Assembly: GCA_027482905.1 (NCBI GenBank) | Contig: JAIXVP010000130.1 | Span: 1-33,410, forward strand | Direction: 5' to 3' | Length of the DNA: 33,410 nt | Source: Opitutaceae bacterium | GTDB lineage: Bacteria > Verrucomicrobiota > Verrucomicrobiia > Opitutales > Opitutaceae | Shown: piece by piece, positions 8,381 through 17,798 of the stretch | How positions within the stretch are numbered: position 1 is the first letter of the stretch | Layout: each line of letters starts with the position of its first letter | Notes under the pieces: model-generated | Told to the model about the DNA's origin: nothing | Seen by the model: only the letters and a program-made list of their open reading frames with translations | Databases searched by the model: none | Position numbers and translations under genes: made by a program

Positions 8381-9034
8381 ATGAAATCCACCTCGCTCCT
8401 CCGTCGCCTGCTCGGCGTCTTCGCCCTCTCGCTCCTCGCCGCCCCCCTCGGCCTCGTCGCCGAAGAGGCCGCGCCCGCCGAGGCCAAACCCGCCGTCGTG
8501 GCGCCCACGCCCGCCCCGCCCGCGCCGGCCGCCATCACGGATATCCGCATCGTGGTGAAAACCGACAAGGGCGACATCGAAGGCGTGATCTACGCCTCCA
8601 AAGTTCCAGTGACCGCGGCCAACTTCCTCAATCTCGCCAAACGCGGTTACTACGACGGCCTGACTTTCCACCGCGTAATCCCCGACTTCATGATCCAGGG
8701 CGGCGACCCGCGCGGCAACGGCACCGGTGGTCCCGGCTACCAGTTCGCGGACGAGTTCCATCCAGCGCTCCGCCACTCAAAGCCCGGTATTTTCTCGATG
8801 GCCAACGCCGGCCCCGGCACAAACGGCAGCCAGTTCTTCATCACCCACGTCGCCACCCCCTGGCTCGACGGCAAACACAGCGTCTTCGGCGCCGTCACCA
8901 AAGGCCAGACCACGGTCAACGCCATCGCCAAAGGCGACAAGATCCTGAAGATCGAGGTCCTCGACCCGACCGACACCCTCTTCGCCGCCCAGGCCGAAAA
9001 CCTGGCAAAGTGGAACGCGGTGCTGAAGAAGTAG
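8381..9034 (+). CDS. Exported cyclophilin-type peptidyl-prolyl cis-trans isomerase
   Basis: 217 aa from ATG 8381. A signal peptide ([18 protein letters not shown]) and an Ala/Pro-rich linker of about 25 residues precede a compact bacterial cyclophilin domain (about 52-205). Active-site residues are present: Arg98, Phe103 and Gln106 in [14 protein letters not shown], Gln151 and Phe152 in GSQFFIT, Trp161 and His166 in [10 protein letters not shown]. It catalyses X-Pro isomerisation, here presumably on periplasmic proteins or as a lipid-free outer-compartment chaperone. A longer frame opens upstream at 8138, but it overlaps the divergent aldolase gene and lacks a signal sequence. The 171-bp spacer 8210-8380 must contain the promoters. 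It converges on the minus-strand gene ending at 9060. Confidence 0.93.
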   Translation: MKSTSLLRRLLGVFALSLLAAPLGLVAEEAAPAEAKPAVVAPTPAPPAPAAITDIRIVVKTDKGDIEGVIYASKVPVTAANFLNLAKRGYYDGLTFHRVIPDFMIQGGDPRGNGTGGPGYQFADEFHPALRHSKPGIFSMANAGPGTNGSQFFITHVATPWLDGKHSVFGAVTKGQTTVNAIAKGDKILKIEVLDPTDTLFAAQAENLAKWNAVLKK

Positions 9035-9057
9035 GACCGCAAACGCGCCGCCGGTCC
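9034..9057. terminator. Possible weak bidirectional hairpin between convergent genes
   Basis: GGACCG and CGGTCC form a 6-bp stem around a 12-nt loop in the 25-bp gap between the convergent stop codons. Neither strand has a T-run, so termination is a positional inference only. Confidence 0.25.
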
Positions 9058-9059
9058 GC

Positions 9060-10601
9060 TCAGAGCCCCCGCAACGCGCCCGCGATGTCGGCCGGCAACG
9101 TGGCCCCGGCGCGCCACGCGGCGGCGGTGGCGGGATCGTTTCCGAGCCACGCCTGATAGACCACGAGCGTCGCCTCCCGCCGGGCCGCTTCGGACCGCAG
9201 GCCCAGCGCCCACTCCAGTCCGGCATGCGGAGAAGCCTGCGCCAGATACGGGGCGAGCGTGACGGCGGCCGCGCGTTGGGTCGCGTCGTCGGCCAGATTC
9301 GCGACGAACCGGGCAGCCGCCGCCTGGTCCTGCACCGCCCAATTCGAAACCGCCGCGCCCAGCCACGCGTCGCGTTGCGCTCCGGCGGATTGCCCCAGGG
9401 TCCACGCCGCCGCCCCCGCCGCGTCGCTCCGGGACCAGGCGTCGACCACGGCCCCGAGCGCGCGTTCGCGGCTGGCGGGGTCGGCGAGCCCGGCGGCCCA
9501 GTCGCGCGCCGCCGCCGGATTCTGATTCGCCATGAGCGTGGCGACGCGCTCGGCGGCGGCGGCGCGCGCCTCGCCGGCCGGCAGCGCGTCGATCTTCGCA
9601 ATGGCGCCGGGCAGGTCGTTGTGCGCCCAGATTTCGAGAATGTTGGCCACCGCGAGGGCCGATGCGTCGTCGACCGGCAAACCCGCCGCCCACGCCAACG
9701 CACGCCGCGGATCGAGATCCGCAAACGCCCGCGCCGCCTCCACCACCGCGAGGGTGCGTTGCTCGGAAAAGGGCATCGCGACGATGAGCGATGCCGCCCC
9801 GGCCGGATCGTGCGGAATCACCTCGCGCAGGGCCTGGTAAAGCGCCCGGTCTCGGGGCTCCCCGGTCAGCGCCTCCAGCGCGATCTCGAAGGCGCGGAGC
9901 GGATCCTTGGCCGCGAGGGTGTAGAGCACGGTCTCGAGCGCGACCTCGCGCGCGTCGGCATCCGCGACGCCCCGCGCCCAAGCCAACGACGCCGCGAGAT
10001 CGGACTGCGCGTAGACGTCCGCGACCGCCCGCCAGGCCGGCGCCACGCCCGGGCCCGCCGGCACGCGCGCCAGCCACGCCCGGGCGCGCACCGCGTCCTG
10101 CCGGGCGAACCGGTCGAAGAGCGTGGCGAACAAGTGAGCCTCCTCCGGCGCCCGGATCAACGCGATGGCCAGGCTCAAAGCCCGCTCGGGATCGCGTTCG
10201 ACCAGCTCGGTCAGAAGGTAAAGCAAGGCTTGCGAACGCTCGTCGCCGGGCGGCAGGGCGTCGATCGCCGCGATCACGCCGTCCGGGTCGGCCACGAAGG
10301 CGCGCCGCCAAAACAAGTCGAGTCGCCGGAAACGTTCGTCCGGATCGGCGAGCGCCAGGAGCCCGGCGAGCTCGGTCTGAACCGCGCTCGGCGCGGCGAC
10401 CGACGCCGCCGGGGCCGGCGCCGCAACCGGGACGTTCAACGCGGATTCCGCGCGGGGTTCCGCGACGGGACGAGACTCCGGCGCGGCGGCCGGGTCGGTG
10501 GAGTCGTTCGCGGCGTGCGGGCCCCGGGCCCACCACAGGGCCAGCGCCACGCCGAGCAGGAGAGGCGCTAACCAGGCGAAAAACGAAATCCGGCGCTTCA
10601 T
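9060..10601 (-). CDS. Membrane-anchored alpha-helical repeat protein (W..DP..A repeats)
   Basis: 513 aa starting MKRRISFFAWLAPLLLGVALALWW. This is either an uncleaved N-terminal membrane anchor or a signal peptide, followed by an Ala/Pro-rich linker to about residue 75. The remainder is a solenoid-like array of helical pairs with a period of about 33 residues and a recurring pattern 'W...DP.AAA.W...L', e.g. IWAHNDLPGAIAKIDALP and NWAVQDQAAAARFVANL. This resembles TPR/HEAT-type helical repeats and suggests protein-protein binding outside the membrane. I recall similar anonymous proteins in Verrucomicrobia but cannot name the family. The overlapping minus frame 8737-10536 and the plus frame 9225-10571 are rejected as GC-driven shadows. 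Its start lies just below the nuclease terminator, so it probably has its own promoter. Confidence 0.75.
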   Translation of the reverse strand: MKRRISFFAWLAPLLLGVALALWWARGPHAANDSTDPAAAPESRPVAEPRAESALNVPVAAPAPAASVAAPSAVQTELAGLLALADPDERFRRLDLFWRRAFVADPDGVIAAIDALPPGDERSQALLYLLTELVERDPERALSLAIALIRAPEEAHLFATLFDRFARQDAVRARAWLARVPAGPGVAPAWRAVADVYAQSDLAASLAWARGVADADAREVALETVLYTLAAKDPLRAFEIALEALTGEPRDRALYQALREVIPHDPAGAASLIVAMPFSEQRTLAVVEAARAFADLDPRRALAWAAGLPVDDASALAVANILEIWAHNDLPGAIAKIDALPAGEARAAAAERVATLMANQNPAAARDWAAGLADPASRERALGAVVDAWSRSDAAGAAAWTLGQSAGAQRDAWLGAAVSNWAVQDQAAAARFVANLADDATQRAAAVTLAPYLAQASPHAGLEWALGLRSEAARREATLVVYQAWLGNDPATAAAWRAGATLPADIAGALRGL

Positions 10602-10617
10602 GAAAGGTCAGCCGACG

Positions 10618-10655
10618 AAAAACCCACCGACGCCATGGGGGCGCGCGGTGGGTTT
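10618..10655 (-). terminator. Intrinsic terminator of the nuclease gene
   Basis: Read on the minus strand, AAACCCACCG (10655-10646) pairs perfectly over 10 bp with CGGTGGGTTT (10629-10620), with extra GC pairs towards the loop, and runs into a TTTTT tract. It begins 24 bp past the nuclease stop codon and ends 17 bp before the next minus-strand start codon. It should stop read-through into the helical-repeat gene. Confidence 0.75.
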
Positions 10656-10678
10656 CCGGAACTCGCGGCGCGATCAGC

Positions 10679-11488
10679 TCAGTTGGTGCCGGTGTCGCGG
10701 TCGGCCAGCAGGGTGGTGCGGGCGGAGGCGGAGAGGTTGGTGAAGAAGGACAGGCCGGTGCTGGTCTGCAGCGAGCTGGCGGTGGTGATGTAGGTCGTCC
10801 AGGGCGTGGTGCGGATGCCGGCGTTGTTCGGCACGCGGAGCGCGATCACGCGGGTGCCGGCGGGGTTGTTGTTGATGCGGGTGACGGCAGAGCCGGTGCC
10901 AGAGGGGGCCACGACGGCGATCTTCCAGGTGTAGGAGGGCACGAGGACGGAGTTGGTGCCGATGGAGCCCTTCGAGCCGTAGCCGCCGGAGAGGATGAGC
11001 ACTTCGCGACCGGTGTTGGCCTGGGTGCGGCAGTAGGTCTCGAAGTTGGCCCAGATGCCCTGGTTGTTGTCCGGCTCCTGGGGTAGGATGTTGGTGAGGA
11101 TAAAGGTCTGCTTGCTGTCGGCGTCGGTGACATTGCGGTCCGCGTTGGGGCACATGTGGCCGCGATCGTAGCCCGAATTGGTGTAGTCGGCGTGAGTGAC
11201 GCGTTTCAGGCCGGCGGGCAGGGAGGTGTCGGTGATGAAGTTACCGGTGAAGCGGCCGCTGCCCTGATCGGCGGAGGTGAGGCTCCAGCTGGCCCACTTC
11301 GGGGTGCCGTTGGCGCTCACGTAACCGACCGCGTATTGCGGGCGCTGGATGAGGTAGTTGGCGGCGGACGTGCCGGCGGCGCTGGGATTACCCAAGACCA
11401 TCTGGTAGCTGGTGCCGATGGTGGCGAAAACGGGCGAGGCGAGGACGGCGATCAGGGCGCCGACGAGGGCGAGACGGGGGAATTTCAT
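10679..11488 (-). CDS. Secreted DNA/RNA non-specific endonuclease (DRGH, beta-beta-alpha metal)
   Basis: 269 aa from ATG 11488, which places a clean signal peptide (MKFPRLALVGALIAVLASPVFA) at the N-terminus; the longer frame up to 11683 adds non-homologous sequence. The NUC1/Serratia-type nuclease signature is intact: YDRGHMCPNADRN (residues 107-119) with the catalytic His111, followed by TFILTNILPQ, NNQGIWANFETYCR (metal-binding Asn and Glu150), and the usual VPSYTWKI strand. It cleaves single- and double-stranded DNA and RNA with one Mg2+, probably outside the cell for nutrient scavenging, predation or defence. No immunity or inhibitor gene is adjacent. An intrinsic terminator follows. Confidence 0.93.
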   Translation of the reverse strand: MKFPRLALVGALIAVLASPVFATIGTSYQMVLGNPSAAGTSAANYLIQRPQYAVGYVSANGTPKWASWSLTSADQGSGRFTGNFITDTSLPAGLKRVTHADYTNSGYDRGHMCPNADRNVTDADSKQTFILTNILPQEPDNNQGIWANFETYCRTQANTGREVLILSGGYGSKGSIGTNSVLVPSYTWKIAVVAPSGTGSAVTRINNNPAGTRVIALRVPNNAGIRTTPWTTYITTASSLQTSTGLSFFTNLSASARTTLLADRDTGTN

Positions 11489-11749
11489 GGCGAAGGGAAA
11501 AAAGGCGAGGAAACCGAGGGAAAAGCCGGGGAGGAACCCCGGACGGTCGGTCGGCGGACCGACGAGAACATCCAAGTCGTCTAAGCATTGATGCGTGTAA
11601 TAGAAGTTCCGATTCAAGCCACGGAGCTCCGCTGCGGGAAAATCCTGCGACTCAGGGAAAAGCCCCAGACAAAAAATCGGCAAAACCGCCGATCAACCCA
11701 GGCGTATCACTTAAGTCGATACACGGTTCAGGGCGTCCCCGTTCCGGGA
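11489..11749. other. Intergenic region between ygiQ-like and nuclease genes
   Basis: These 261 bp contain the two hairpins described at 11526-11563. Otherwise I see no gene: the short plus-strand frame 11588-11836 has no homology I recognise and overlaps the ygiQ end. The stretch 11590-11730 is AT-richer than its surroundings and is the likely place for the nuclease promoter, but no clear hexamers stand out. Confidence 0.35.
11526..11563. other. Two tandem perfect hairpins upstream of the nuclease gene
   Basis: CCGGGG-AGGAA-CCCCGG (11526-11542) is followed after 3 bp by GTCGGTC-GGCG-GACCGAC (11546-11563). They lie 38-75 bp above the nuclease start codon and about 190 bp past the YgiQ stop. 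There is no adjoining T-run. They may be a leader structure or a factor-dependent terminator; the role is unknown. Confidence 0.35.
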
Positions 11750-13798
11750 CTACGAACCGCCACGCCGCCCGCGGGGGAAAAACGGGCGGGACGGGGGTTT
11801 TGGCGCCCGTCCGCCGGCGGCGGGCGGCGATTGTGACGGCGGCGTGACGCCCCGGGGGATTTTCATGCCGCAGGGCGCGATATGCGGCGCAGGCGTGACG
11901 TCGCGCGTGGCCTTGTGTTCGTCGAGCAGGCGACGGGCGATCTCGGGCAGGCCGAGGCGCTGGAGGGTGCCGCGCAGGGCTTTTTTCATCTCGGGTTTAT
12001 ACCAGAAGAAGAAACTCCGCTGCTCCTGCTTTTCCTCGGGCGTGCGGGCGACATCGACCGGCTGGCCGTCGTAGGGATGCACGCCGGTGGCGTAGATCTC
12101 GGTCGCGACCGTCATGGGCGTGGGCGTGAAGTCCTGCACCTGCTCCAGGCGGAAGCCGAGGTCCTTGGTCTTGAGCGCGAGCTCGGCCATGTCCTCGGGT
12201 CGCGAGCCGGGGTGCGAGCTGATGAAATACGGGATGACGGGCGTGTCGGGTTTGCCGGCCTTGGCGGAGGCGCGGTCGAACTTCTCCTTGAACTTGTAGA
12301 ACAGGCTGAAGCTCGGCTTGCGCATGACGCGCAGCACGTGGTCGCTGGTGTGTTCAGGGGCGACCTTGATGCGGCCGGGCACGTGGTGGGCGGCGAGCTC
12401 CTCGATGTATTTCTCGTGGCTGGCCTGGACCTCGGGCGTGACGCCTTTGTCATGCAGGAAAAGGTCGTAGCGAATGCCGCTGGCGACGAAGGCATGGTTG
12501 ACGCCCTCGGTCTCGCGCACGGATTTGTAGATGTCGAGCAGCGCGGTGTGGTCGGTGTCGAGATTGCGGCAGACCTCGGGCCAAATGCAGGAGGGCCGCA
12601 CGCACTCGTCGCAGATCCACTGCTCCTTGCCCTTCATCTTATACATGTTGCCCGAGGGCCCGCCGAGGTCGCTGATGGTGCCGCGGTAATCCGGCATCTG
12701 CTTGATCGACTCGACCTCGCGCAGGATGGACTCCTTTGAGCGCGACGCGACGAACTTACCCTGATGGGCCGAGATCGTGCAGAAGCTGCACCCGCCGAAA
12801 CACCCGCGGTGCATGTTGATCGAGTGCTTGATCATCTCGTAGGCGGGGATGGGGCCGCGCTTGCGATATTTCGGGTGGGGCAGGCGGGTGTAGGGCAGGT
12901 CGAACGAAGCGTCGATCTGCGGCTCGCTCATCGTCGGGAAAGGTGGATTGACCACCAGCAGGCGGTCGCCGGTGGGCTGAAAGAGGCGGCGAGCCTTCAC
13001 GCGGTTGGACTCGGTCTCGATGGCTTTGAAGTTCTGCGCGTAGAGTTCGCGGTCGGCGGTGCATTCCTCGTGGGTGTGGAGCGTGTGGTCCTCCCAGTTG
13101 GCGTTTTTCGGCGCGGCCTTGCCCGGGGGCAGGAGCACGGCGGTCTGCGGAATGGTGGTGAGCGAGGAAAACGGCACGCCACGCTTCAGCAGGCGCACGG
13201 TCTCCTTCAACGGGAGCTCGCCCATGCCGTAGACCAGCAGGTCGGCGCCGCTGTCGGCGAGGATGGAGGGCTTCAGCGTCTCGGACCAATAATCGTAATG
13301 CGTGACACGCCGCAACGAGGCCTCGATGCCCCCGATCATGATCGGGGTCTCGGGGAAGAGCTGCTTGAGGATACGCGAGTAAACCGTGGTCGCATAGTCG
13401 GGGCGGAAACCGATTTCGCCGCCGGGCGTGTAGGCGTCCTCGCCGCGAGGTTTGCGCGCGGCGGTGTAGCGGTTGACCATCGAATCCATGCAGCCCGAGG
13501 TGACGCCGAAGAACAGGCGCGGCGCGCCGAGTTTCTTGAAGTCGCGCAGATCATCGCGCCAGTTCGGCTGCGGCAGGATGGCGACCTTCAGGCCCTCGGC
13601 CTCAAGCAGGCGCCCGATCACGGCGGTGCCGAAAGCGGGGTGGTCGACGTAGGCGTCGCCCGAAACGATGATGACGTCGAGTTGGTCCCAGCCGCGGGCC
13701 TTCACCTCGTCGGCCGTGGTAGGCAGCCAGCGGGTCGGGTTCCAGACGGGCTCGCTGGAATAGATCTTGGTGGCGGGGGCGTTGACGGGGGAGGACAC
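11750..13798 (-). CDS. YgiQ/UPF0313-family radical SAM protein
   Basis: 682 aa from GTG 13798. Homology to YgiQ starts near WLPTTADEVKARGWDQLDVI, and GTG 13798 is the last plausible start before it; a GTG at 13963 would overlap the divergent gcvP start. An N-terminal B12-binding-like segment (DVIIVSGDAYVDHPAFG) is followed by the radical SAM cluster CFGGCSFC (CxxxCxxC, about residues 333-340) and the extra Cys-rich stretch CDECVRPSCIWPEVC typical of this family. The C-terminus is a Pro/Arg-rich tail, probably disordered. YgiQ-type proteins bind a [4Fe-4S] cluster and SAM and generate a 5'-deoxyadenosyl radical; the physiological substrate is not established. It is divergently arranged with gcvP, with a 127-bp spacer. 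Confidence 0.92.
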   Translation of the reverse strand: MSSPVNAPATKIYSSEPVWNPTRWLPTTADEVKARGWDQLDVIIVSGDAYVDHPAFGTAVIGRLLEAEGLKVAILPQPNWRDDLRDFKKLGAPRLFFGVTSGCMDSMVNRYTAARKPRGEDAYTPGGEIGFRPDYATTVYSRILKQLFPETPIMIGGIEASLRRVTHYDYWSETLKPSILADSGADLLVYGMGELPLKETVRLLKRGVPFSSLTTIPQTAVLLPPGKAAPKNANWEDHTLHTHEECTADRELYAQNFKAIETESNRVKARRLFQPTGDRLLVVNPPFPTMSEPQIDASFDLPYTRLPHPKYRKRGPIPAYEMIKHSINMHRGCFGGCSFCTISAHQGKFVASRSKESILREVESIKQMPDYRGTISDLGGPSGNMYKMKGKEQWICDECVRPSCIWPEVCRNLDTDHTALLDIYKSVRETEGVNHAFVASGIRYDLFLHDKGVTPEVQASHEKYIEELAAHHVPGRIKVAPEHTSDHVLRVMRKPSFSLFYKFKEKFDRASAKAGKPDTPVIPYFISSHPGSRPEDMAELALKTKDLGFRLEQVQDFTPTPMTVATEIYATGVHPYDGQPVDVARTPEEKQEQRSFFFWYKPEMKKALRGTLQRLGLPEIARRLLDEHKATRDVTPAPHIAPCGMKIPRGVTPPSQSPPAAGGRAPKPPSRPFFPRGRRGGS

Positions 13799-13925
13799 GG
13801 TGCGGTTGCGGACACCGTGATGGAATTCCGGCGCGGGGGAATGCGCAAATCGCGAAGCGGGCGCCCGGTTTTCCTGCACCTCGTTCTTGCCGACGGCGGC
13901 GGCGCTCCCACGCTCGCCCGCCAAC

Positions 13926-16802
13926 ATGTCCGCCAACGCGTCCTTCGCCGCCCTCGCCCCCACCGACGTCTTCGCGCCCCGTCACATCTCCGCCACCGCG
14001 GCCGAGCGCGAAAAGATGCTGGCCGCCATAGGTCTACCCTCTTTGGAGGCGCTGATCGAAGCCACCGTGCCGGCCGATATCCGGTTGGACAAGTCCTTGA
14101 TCCTGCCTCCGCCCCTCGGCGAATCGGCCGCTCTGGCCGAACTGCGGGGAATCGCGTCGCTCAACAAGGTTTTCCGAAATTTCATCGGACAAGGTTATTA
14201 CGATACGCTGACCCCGCCGGTCATCCAACGCTGCATCCTCGAAAACCCGGGCTGGTATACGCCCTACACGCCGTATCAGGCGGAGATTTCGCAAGGCAGG
14301 TTGGAGGCTTTGCTGAACTTTCAGACCATGGTCGCGGACCTGACCGGGTTGGATATCGCCAATGCCTCCCTGCTCGACGAAGGCACCGCCGCCGCCGAGG
14401 CGATGATGCTTTGCCACCGGGTGCGCACCGCGGCGGGAGGTTTGTTTTTCGTCTCCGAACGCTGTCATCCGCAGACCATAGAACTGGTCAAAACCCGCGC
14501 GGAGCCGCTCGGCATAGAGGTGCGGATCGGCGACCACGCAGCCCTGGAGCCCGCCGCCTTGCCGGGCTTGTTCGGGCTGCTGGTTCAATATCCCGACACC
14601 GACGGGGACATATACGACTTCGCGCCGCTGTTTGAGCGGGCCCACGCCGCCGGCGCGCTTTGCGTCGTCGCCACCGATCTGCTGGCGCTGACCCTCCTGC
14701 GTCCGCCCGGGGAGTTCGGCGCGGATGTCGCCGTGGGCTCCGCCCAGCGCTTCGGTGTGCCGCCCGGCTTTGGCGGTCCCCACGCCGCGTTCTTCGCCAC
14801 CCGCGACGCCCTCAAACGCCAGATGCCTGGTCGTCTGGTGGGCGTGTCGAAGGACGCGCAGGGCAACCCGGCCCTCCGCCTTTCCCTCGGAACCCGCGAG
14901 CAGCATATCCGCCGCGACAAGGCCACCTCCAACATCTGCACCGCCCAGGTCCTGCTGGCCGTGATGGCCTCGATGTATGCCGTTTACCACGGCCCGGAGG
15001 GGCTGCGCAGGGTCGCGATTCGTATCCATTTGCTCACCACGACTCTGGCGGACGCGCTCCGGCGCGCGGGGGCGACCGTGAAGAACGGTCCGATCTTCGA
15101 CACCCTCGTGATCGGCAACGTTTCCGCCGCGCGGGTGCATGCGGCCGCCGAGGCGCGGAAAATCAATCTGCGCGTCCTCGACGCCACCCGCGTCGGAATC
15201 TCGCTGGACGAAGCCACGACGCTCGAGGAGCTGGACGCGTTGTTGGATTGCTTCAGCGAGTCCGCCGACGCGATACCCCGGGCCGAAGCGGACCTCGGCT
15301 CTTTCGCGCGCCGCACGCCGTTCCTGACCGCGAAGGTTTTCCAGTCCCACCACACCGAGCACGAGCTGCTCCGCTACATCAAACGCCTCGAGTCCCGGGA
15401 CCTTTCCCTTTGCCACTCCATGGTCTCGCTCGGCTCGTGCACCATGAAGCTCAATGCGGCCGCCGAAATGTTTCCCCTTTCCTGGCCGGAATTCGCCAGA
15501 CTGCATCCCTTCGCCCCGGCCGAACAGACTCGCGGCTACCAAAGACTGACGCGCGAACTCGAAGCCTGGCTCTGCGAAATTACCGGCTTCGCCGCCGTTT
15601 CGCTCCAGCCCAACGCCGGTTCGCAAGGGGAATACGCGGGACTCCTTGCGATCCGCGCCCACCACGCCGCCCGGGGTGACACACACCGCAACATCTGCCT
15701 CATCCCGACCAGCGCACACGGAACCAACCCGGCCAGCGCCGTGATGGGCGGCTTCACCGTGGTGCCGGTTAACTGCGACGCCTTGGGCAACATCGATATC
15801 GAAGACCTTCGCGCAAAAACCCGGCGGCACGCAAAACACGTGGCCGCGTTGATGATCACCTATCCCTCGACCCACGGGGTGTTCGAAACCGCAATCCGAG
15901 AGATATGCGACCTGATCCATGCGCATGGCGGTCAGGTCTACATGGATGGCGCGAATATGAATGCCCAGGTGGGTTTAACCTCGCCCGGTCGCATCGGAGC
16001 CGACGTGTGCCACCTAAATCTACACAAGACATTCTGCATACCCCACGGTGGAGGTGGCCCCGGAGTGGGCCCGGTATGTGTCGCCGCGCACCTCGCGCCC
16101 TATTTACCTGGTCACAGTGTGCGTCCGCCACGTCATCATACCCAAGACGGAGCCGCCCTGGCGCCCGGCATCGGTGCGATATCCGCGGCGCCCTACGGCA
16201 GCGCCTCGATCCTTGTCATCCCGTGGATGTATATTCGCATGATGGGAGCGGAGGGGCTCGTGGAGGCGACTCGTGTCGCCATTTTAAACGCCAACTATAT
16301 CGCGCACCGCCTGGGCGCTTGTTTCCCCGTGCTGTATCGGGGAGGCAACGGGTGCGTGGCCCACGAATGCATCATCGACCTGCGAGCTTGGAAAACGCAC
16401 GGCCTGGAAGTCGAGGATGTAGCCAAACGGCTGATGGATTACGGCTACCACGCCCCCACCATGAGTTGGCCGGTCGCAGGCACGCTTATGATAGAACCAA
16501 CCGAAAGCGAAGACCTGGCGCAATTGGATCGCTTCTGCGATGCGCTGATTGGAATACATTCTGAAATGCAATCGGTCGCGCGGGGCGAAATGAATCAAAT
16601 CGACAATCCCCTGAAAAACTCACCACACACCGCGTTGATGGTAACTTCCAACCGGTGGGATCATCCTTACACTCGCGAATTAGCCGCCTATCCAGCTATG
16701 TGGACCCGTTCTTTCAAGTTTTGGCCCAGCGTTGGTCGCGTCGATAACGTCTACGGGGATCGCAACTTGGTCTGTAGCTGCCAAGGCATGGAAAACTACT
16801 GA
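13926..16802 (+). CDS. gcvP: Glycine dehydrogenase (decarboxylating), P protein, single polypeptide
   Basis: 958 aa from ATG 13926, chosen because [20 protein letters not shown] matches the family N-terminus; a start at 13887 would add 13 residues. P-protein decarboxylates glycine with PLP and passes the aminomethyl group to lipoylated H-protein in the glycine cleavage system. Both halves are present in one chain. The N-terminal half runs to about 440. The C-terminal half has [33 protein letters not shown], the PLP-lysine motif [18 protein letters not shown] (Lys about 701), and the C-terminal [18 protein letters not shown]. The length is normal for fused GcvP. gcvT and gcvH are not in the window. 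GC content falls clearly within the last third (from about 15.9 kb), continuous with the low-GC block that follows. Confidence 0.97.
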   Translation: MSANASFAALAPTDVFAPRHISATAAEREKMLAAIGLPSLEALIEATVPADIRLDKSLILPPPLGESAALAELRGIASLNKVFRNFIGQGYYDTLTPPVIQRCILENPGWYTPYTPYQAEISQGRLEALLNFQTMVADLTGLDIANASLLDEGTAAAEAMMLCHRVRTAAGGLFFVSERCHPQTIELVKTRAEPLGIEVRIGDHAALEPAALPGLFGLLVQYPDTDGDIYDFAPLFERAHAAGALCVVATDLLALTLLRPPGEFGADVAVGSAQRFGVPPGFGGPHAAFFATRDALKRQMPGRLVGVSKDAQGNPALRLSLGTREQHIRRDKATSNICTAQVLLAVMASMYAVYHGPEGLRRVAIRIHLLTTTLADALRRAGATVKNGPIFDTLVIGNVSAARVHAAAEARKINLRVLDATRVGISLDEATTLEELDALLDCFSESADAIPRAEADLGSFARRTPFLTAKVFQSHHTEHELLRYIKRLESRDLSLCHSMVSLGSCTMKLNAAAEMFPLSWPEFARLHPFAPAEQTRGYQRLTRELEAWLCEITGFAAVSLQPNAGSQGEYAGLLAIRAHHAARGDTHRNICLIPTSAHGTNPASAVMGGFTVVPVNCDALGNIDIEDLRAKTRRHAKHVAALMITYPSTHGVFETAIREICDLIHAHGGQVYMDGANMNAQVGLTSPGRIGADVCHLNLHKTFCIPHGGGGPGVGPVCVAAHLAPYLPGHSVRPPRHHTQDGAALAPGIGAISAAPYGSASILVIPWMYIRMMGAEGLVEATRVAILNANYIAHRLGACFPVLYRGGNGCVAHECIIDLRAWKTHGLEVEDVAKRLMDYGYHAPTMSWPVAGTLMIEPTESEDLAQLDRFCDALIGIHSEMQSVARGEMNQIDNPLKNSPHTALMVTSNRWDHPYTRELAAYPAMWTRSFKFWPSVGRVDNVYGDRNLVCSCQGMENY

Positions 16803-16839
16803 AGCATCCGATGGACAATTCAAATCCCTATTCAGAAGA

Positions 16840-17718
16840 TCAATCGTATCGGGCGGGATGTCCAAAATAGTTGAGGCTTAACATTTCTTTCCACACCCGA
16901 AACCGACCTTCATAGCTAATTCGTCCGTATTCATCGTGCTCCGCGCGCGGCAAAAGAAAGCCCATATCAGTATTCAAGTGTTCCAACTCGGATTGTTGCT
17001 TGTTTAGATCGTCGATAGGATCCGAGCTCCATGCGACGGATCCTTGGGCGGATTGCTCAATTCGCAGGCGGTGCAACTTGAGCAGACGCACGAAAGAGCG
17101 CGTATTTGGTTTACGCCGCAAATCCCATTTTTCGGGATAAAAACCGGCGAATGGCAGATAATGGTTGTCGGTTACCATTAGCGTCCCATCCACCAGTCGG
17201 GTGGAAAATTGAAAGCAGACCGACAAGCATCCATCGGGTTGAGGCAAAAACGCCACCTGAAGCCGGGTCGATCCTGTTGCGTCTTGGTAAATGGACAAAC
17301 GCAAAAAATAGCTGGTGGCGACCTCGGCTCGAGCAGACTGCAAATAGCTAAAACCGGAGGACCTTAGGCTCTCACGCAAGGTGAGAAAGCGTCTTTGAAC
17401 CGGCCATTCGTCGCCCGTTTGATTGGACGTAAACCGTGGAAACAATGGCAGAGGACTCAAACTAACCGCCTGAATCGTGAGCCAGCGATAGATACTATCC
17501 AACCAGAACCAGACGATGAAATAAACGACGAACAGTATCTCGTAAGGGCGCCCTAGCCAACCAAAATACCAGCTGATCTCCGCCATACCACCGGCGATGA
17601 TAAACCACCGTAGCCAGCGATTGATGACTCCCAATACGGGGGATGCAAGGTATTGGTTGGTTTTGGTCAAAACCAGCGAAACGACCATCGCCGGGATCAA
17701 AAACAGAGTTGTCTGCAC
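16840..17718 (-). CDS. Membrane protein of unknown function with a cytoplasmic domain
   Basis: 292 aa. The N-terminal 90 residues contain about three hydrophobic helices (LFLIPAMVVSLVL, WFIIAGGMAEISWYFGW, ILFVVYFIVWFWL). The remaining 200 residues are soluble, mixed alpha/beta, with a strand-rich stretch (RLQVAFLPQPDGCLSVCFQFS) and a basic segment (RKPNTRSFVRLLKLHRLR). I do not recognise the family. The start at 17718 gives the first helix directly after MQTT. Convergent with gcvP (37-bp gap), it follows dnaN on the same strand (stop at 17799, 80 bp upstream) and could be read with it. GC is clearly below the window average. Confidence 0.7.
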   Translation of the reverse strand: MQTTLFLIPAMVVSLVLTKTNQYLASPVLGVINRWLRWFIIAGGMAEISWYFGWLGRPYEILFVVYFIVWFWLDSIYRWLTIQAVSLSPLPLFPRFTSNQTGDEWPVQRRFLTLRESLRSSGFSYLQSARAEVATSYFLRLSIYQDATGSTRLQVAFLPQPDGCLSVCFQFSTRLVDGTLMVTDNHYLPFAGFYPEKWDLRRKPNTRSFVRLLKLHRLRIEQSAQGSVAWSSDPIDDLNKQQSELEHLNTDMGFLLPRAEHDEYGRISYEGRFRVWKEMLSLNYFGHPARYD

Positions 17719-17798
17719 TTATAAAACATTACCCAAGCCGGCAGAATAAATGTTATGCGGCTCGATCAAAGGTTTAAATCACACTATCGTTCCACCGT

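Noticed and set aside
8737-10536. Minus-strand open frame of 599 codons overlapping the helical-repeat gene
   Set aside because: Extremely Arg/Gly-rich with no domain, and it runs antisense through the cyclophilin gene. The frame 9060-10601 has a membrane anchor and regular repeats.
12764-14635. Plus-strand open frame of 623 codons antisense to the YgiQ gene and running into gcvP
   Set aside because: It is a high-GC shadow of two clearly recognised proteins, without any recognisable motif.
14034-15926. Minus-strand open frame of 630 codons antisense to gcvP
   Set aside because: Shadow of gcvP: composition follows the reversed codons and no domain is visible.
17719-17798. Half-site GTTCCAC near 17790 as a parS
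   Set aside because: Only one half-site is present; the other arm has no match.
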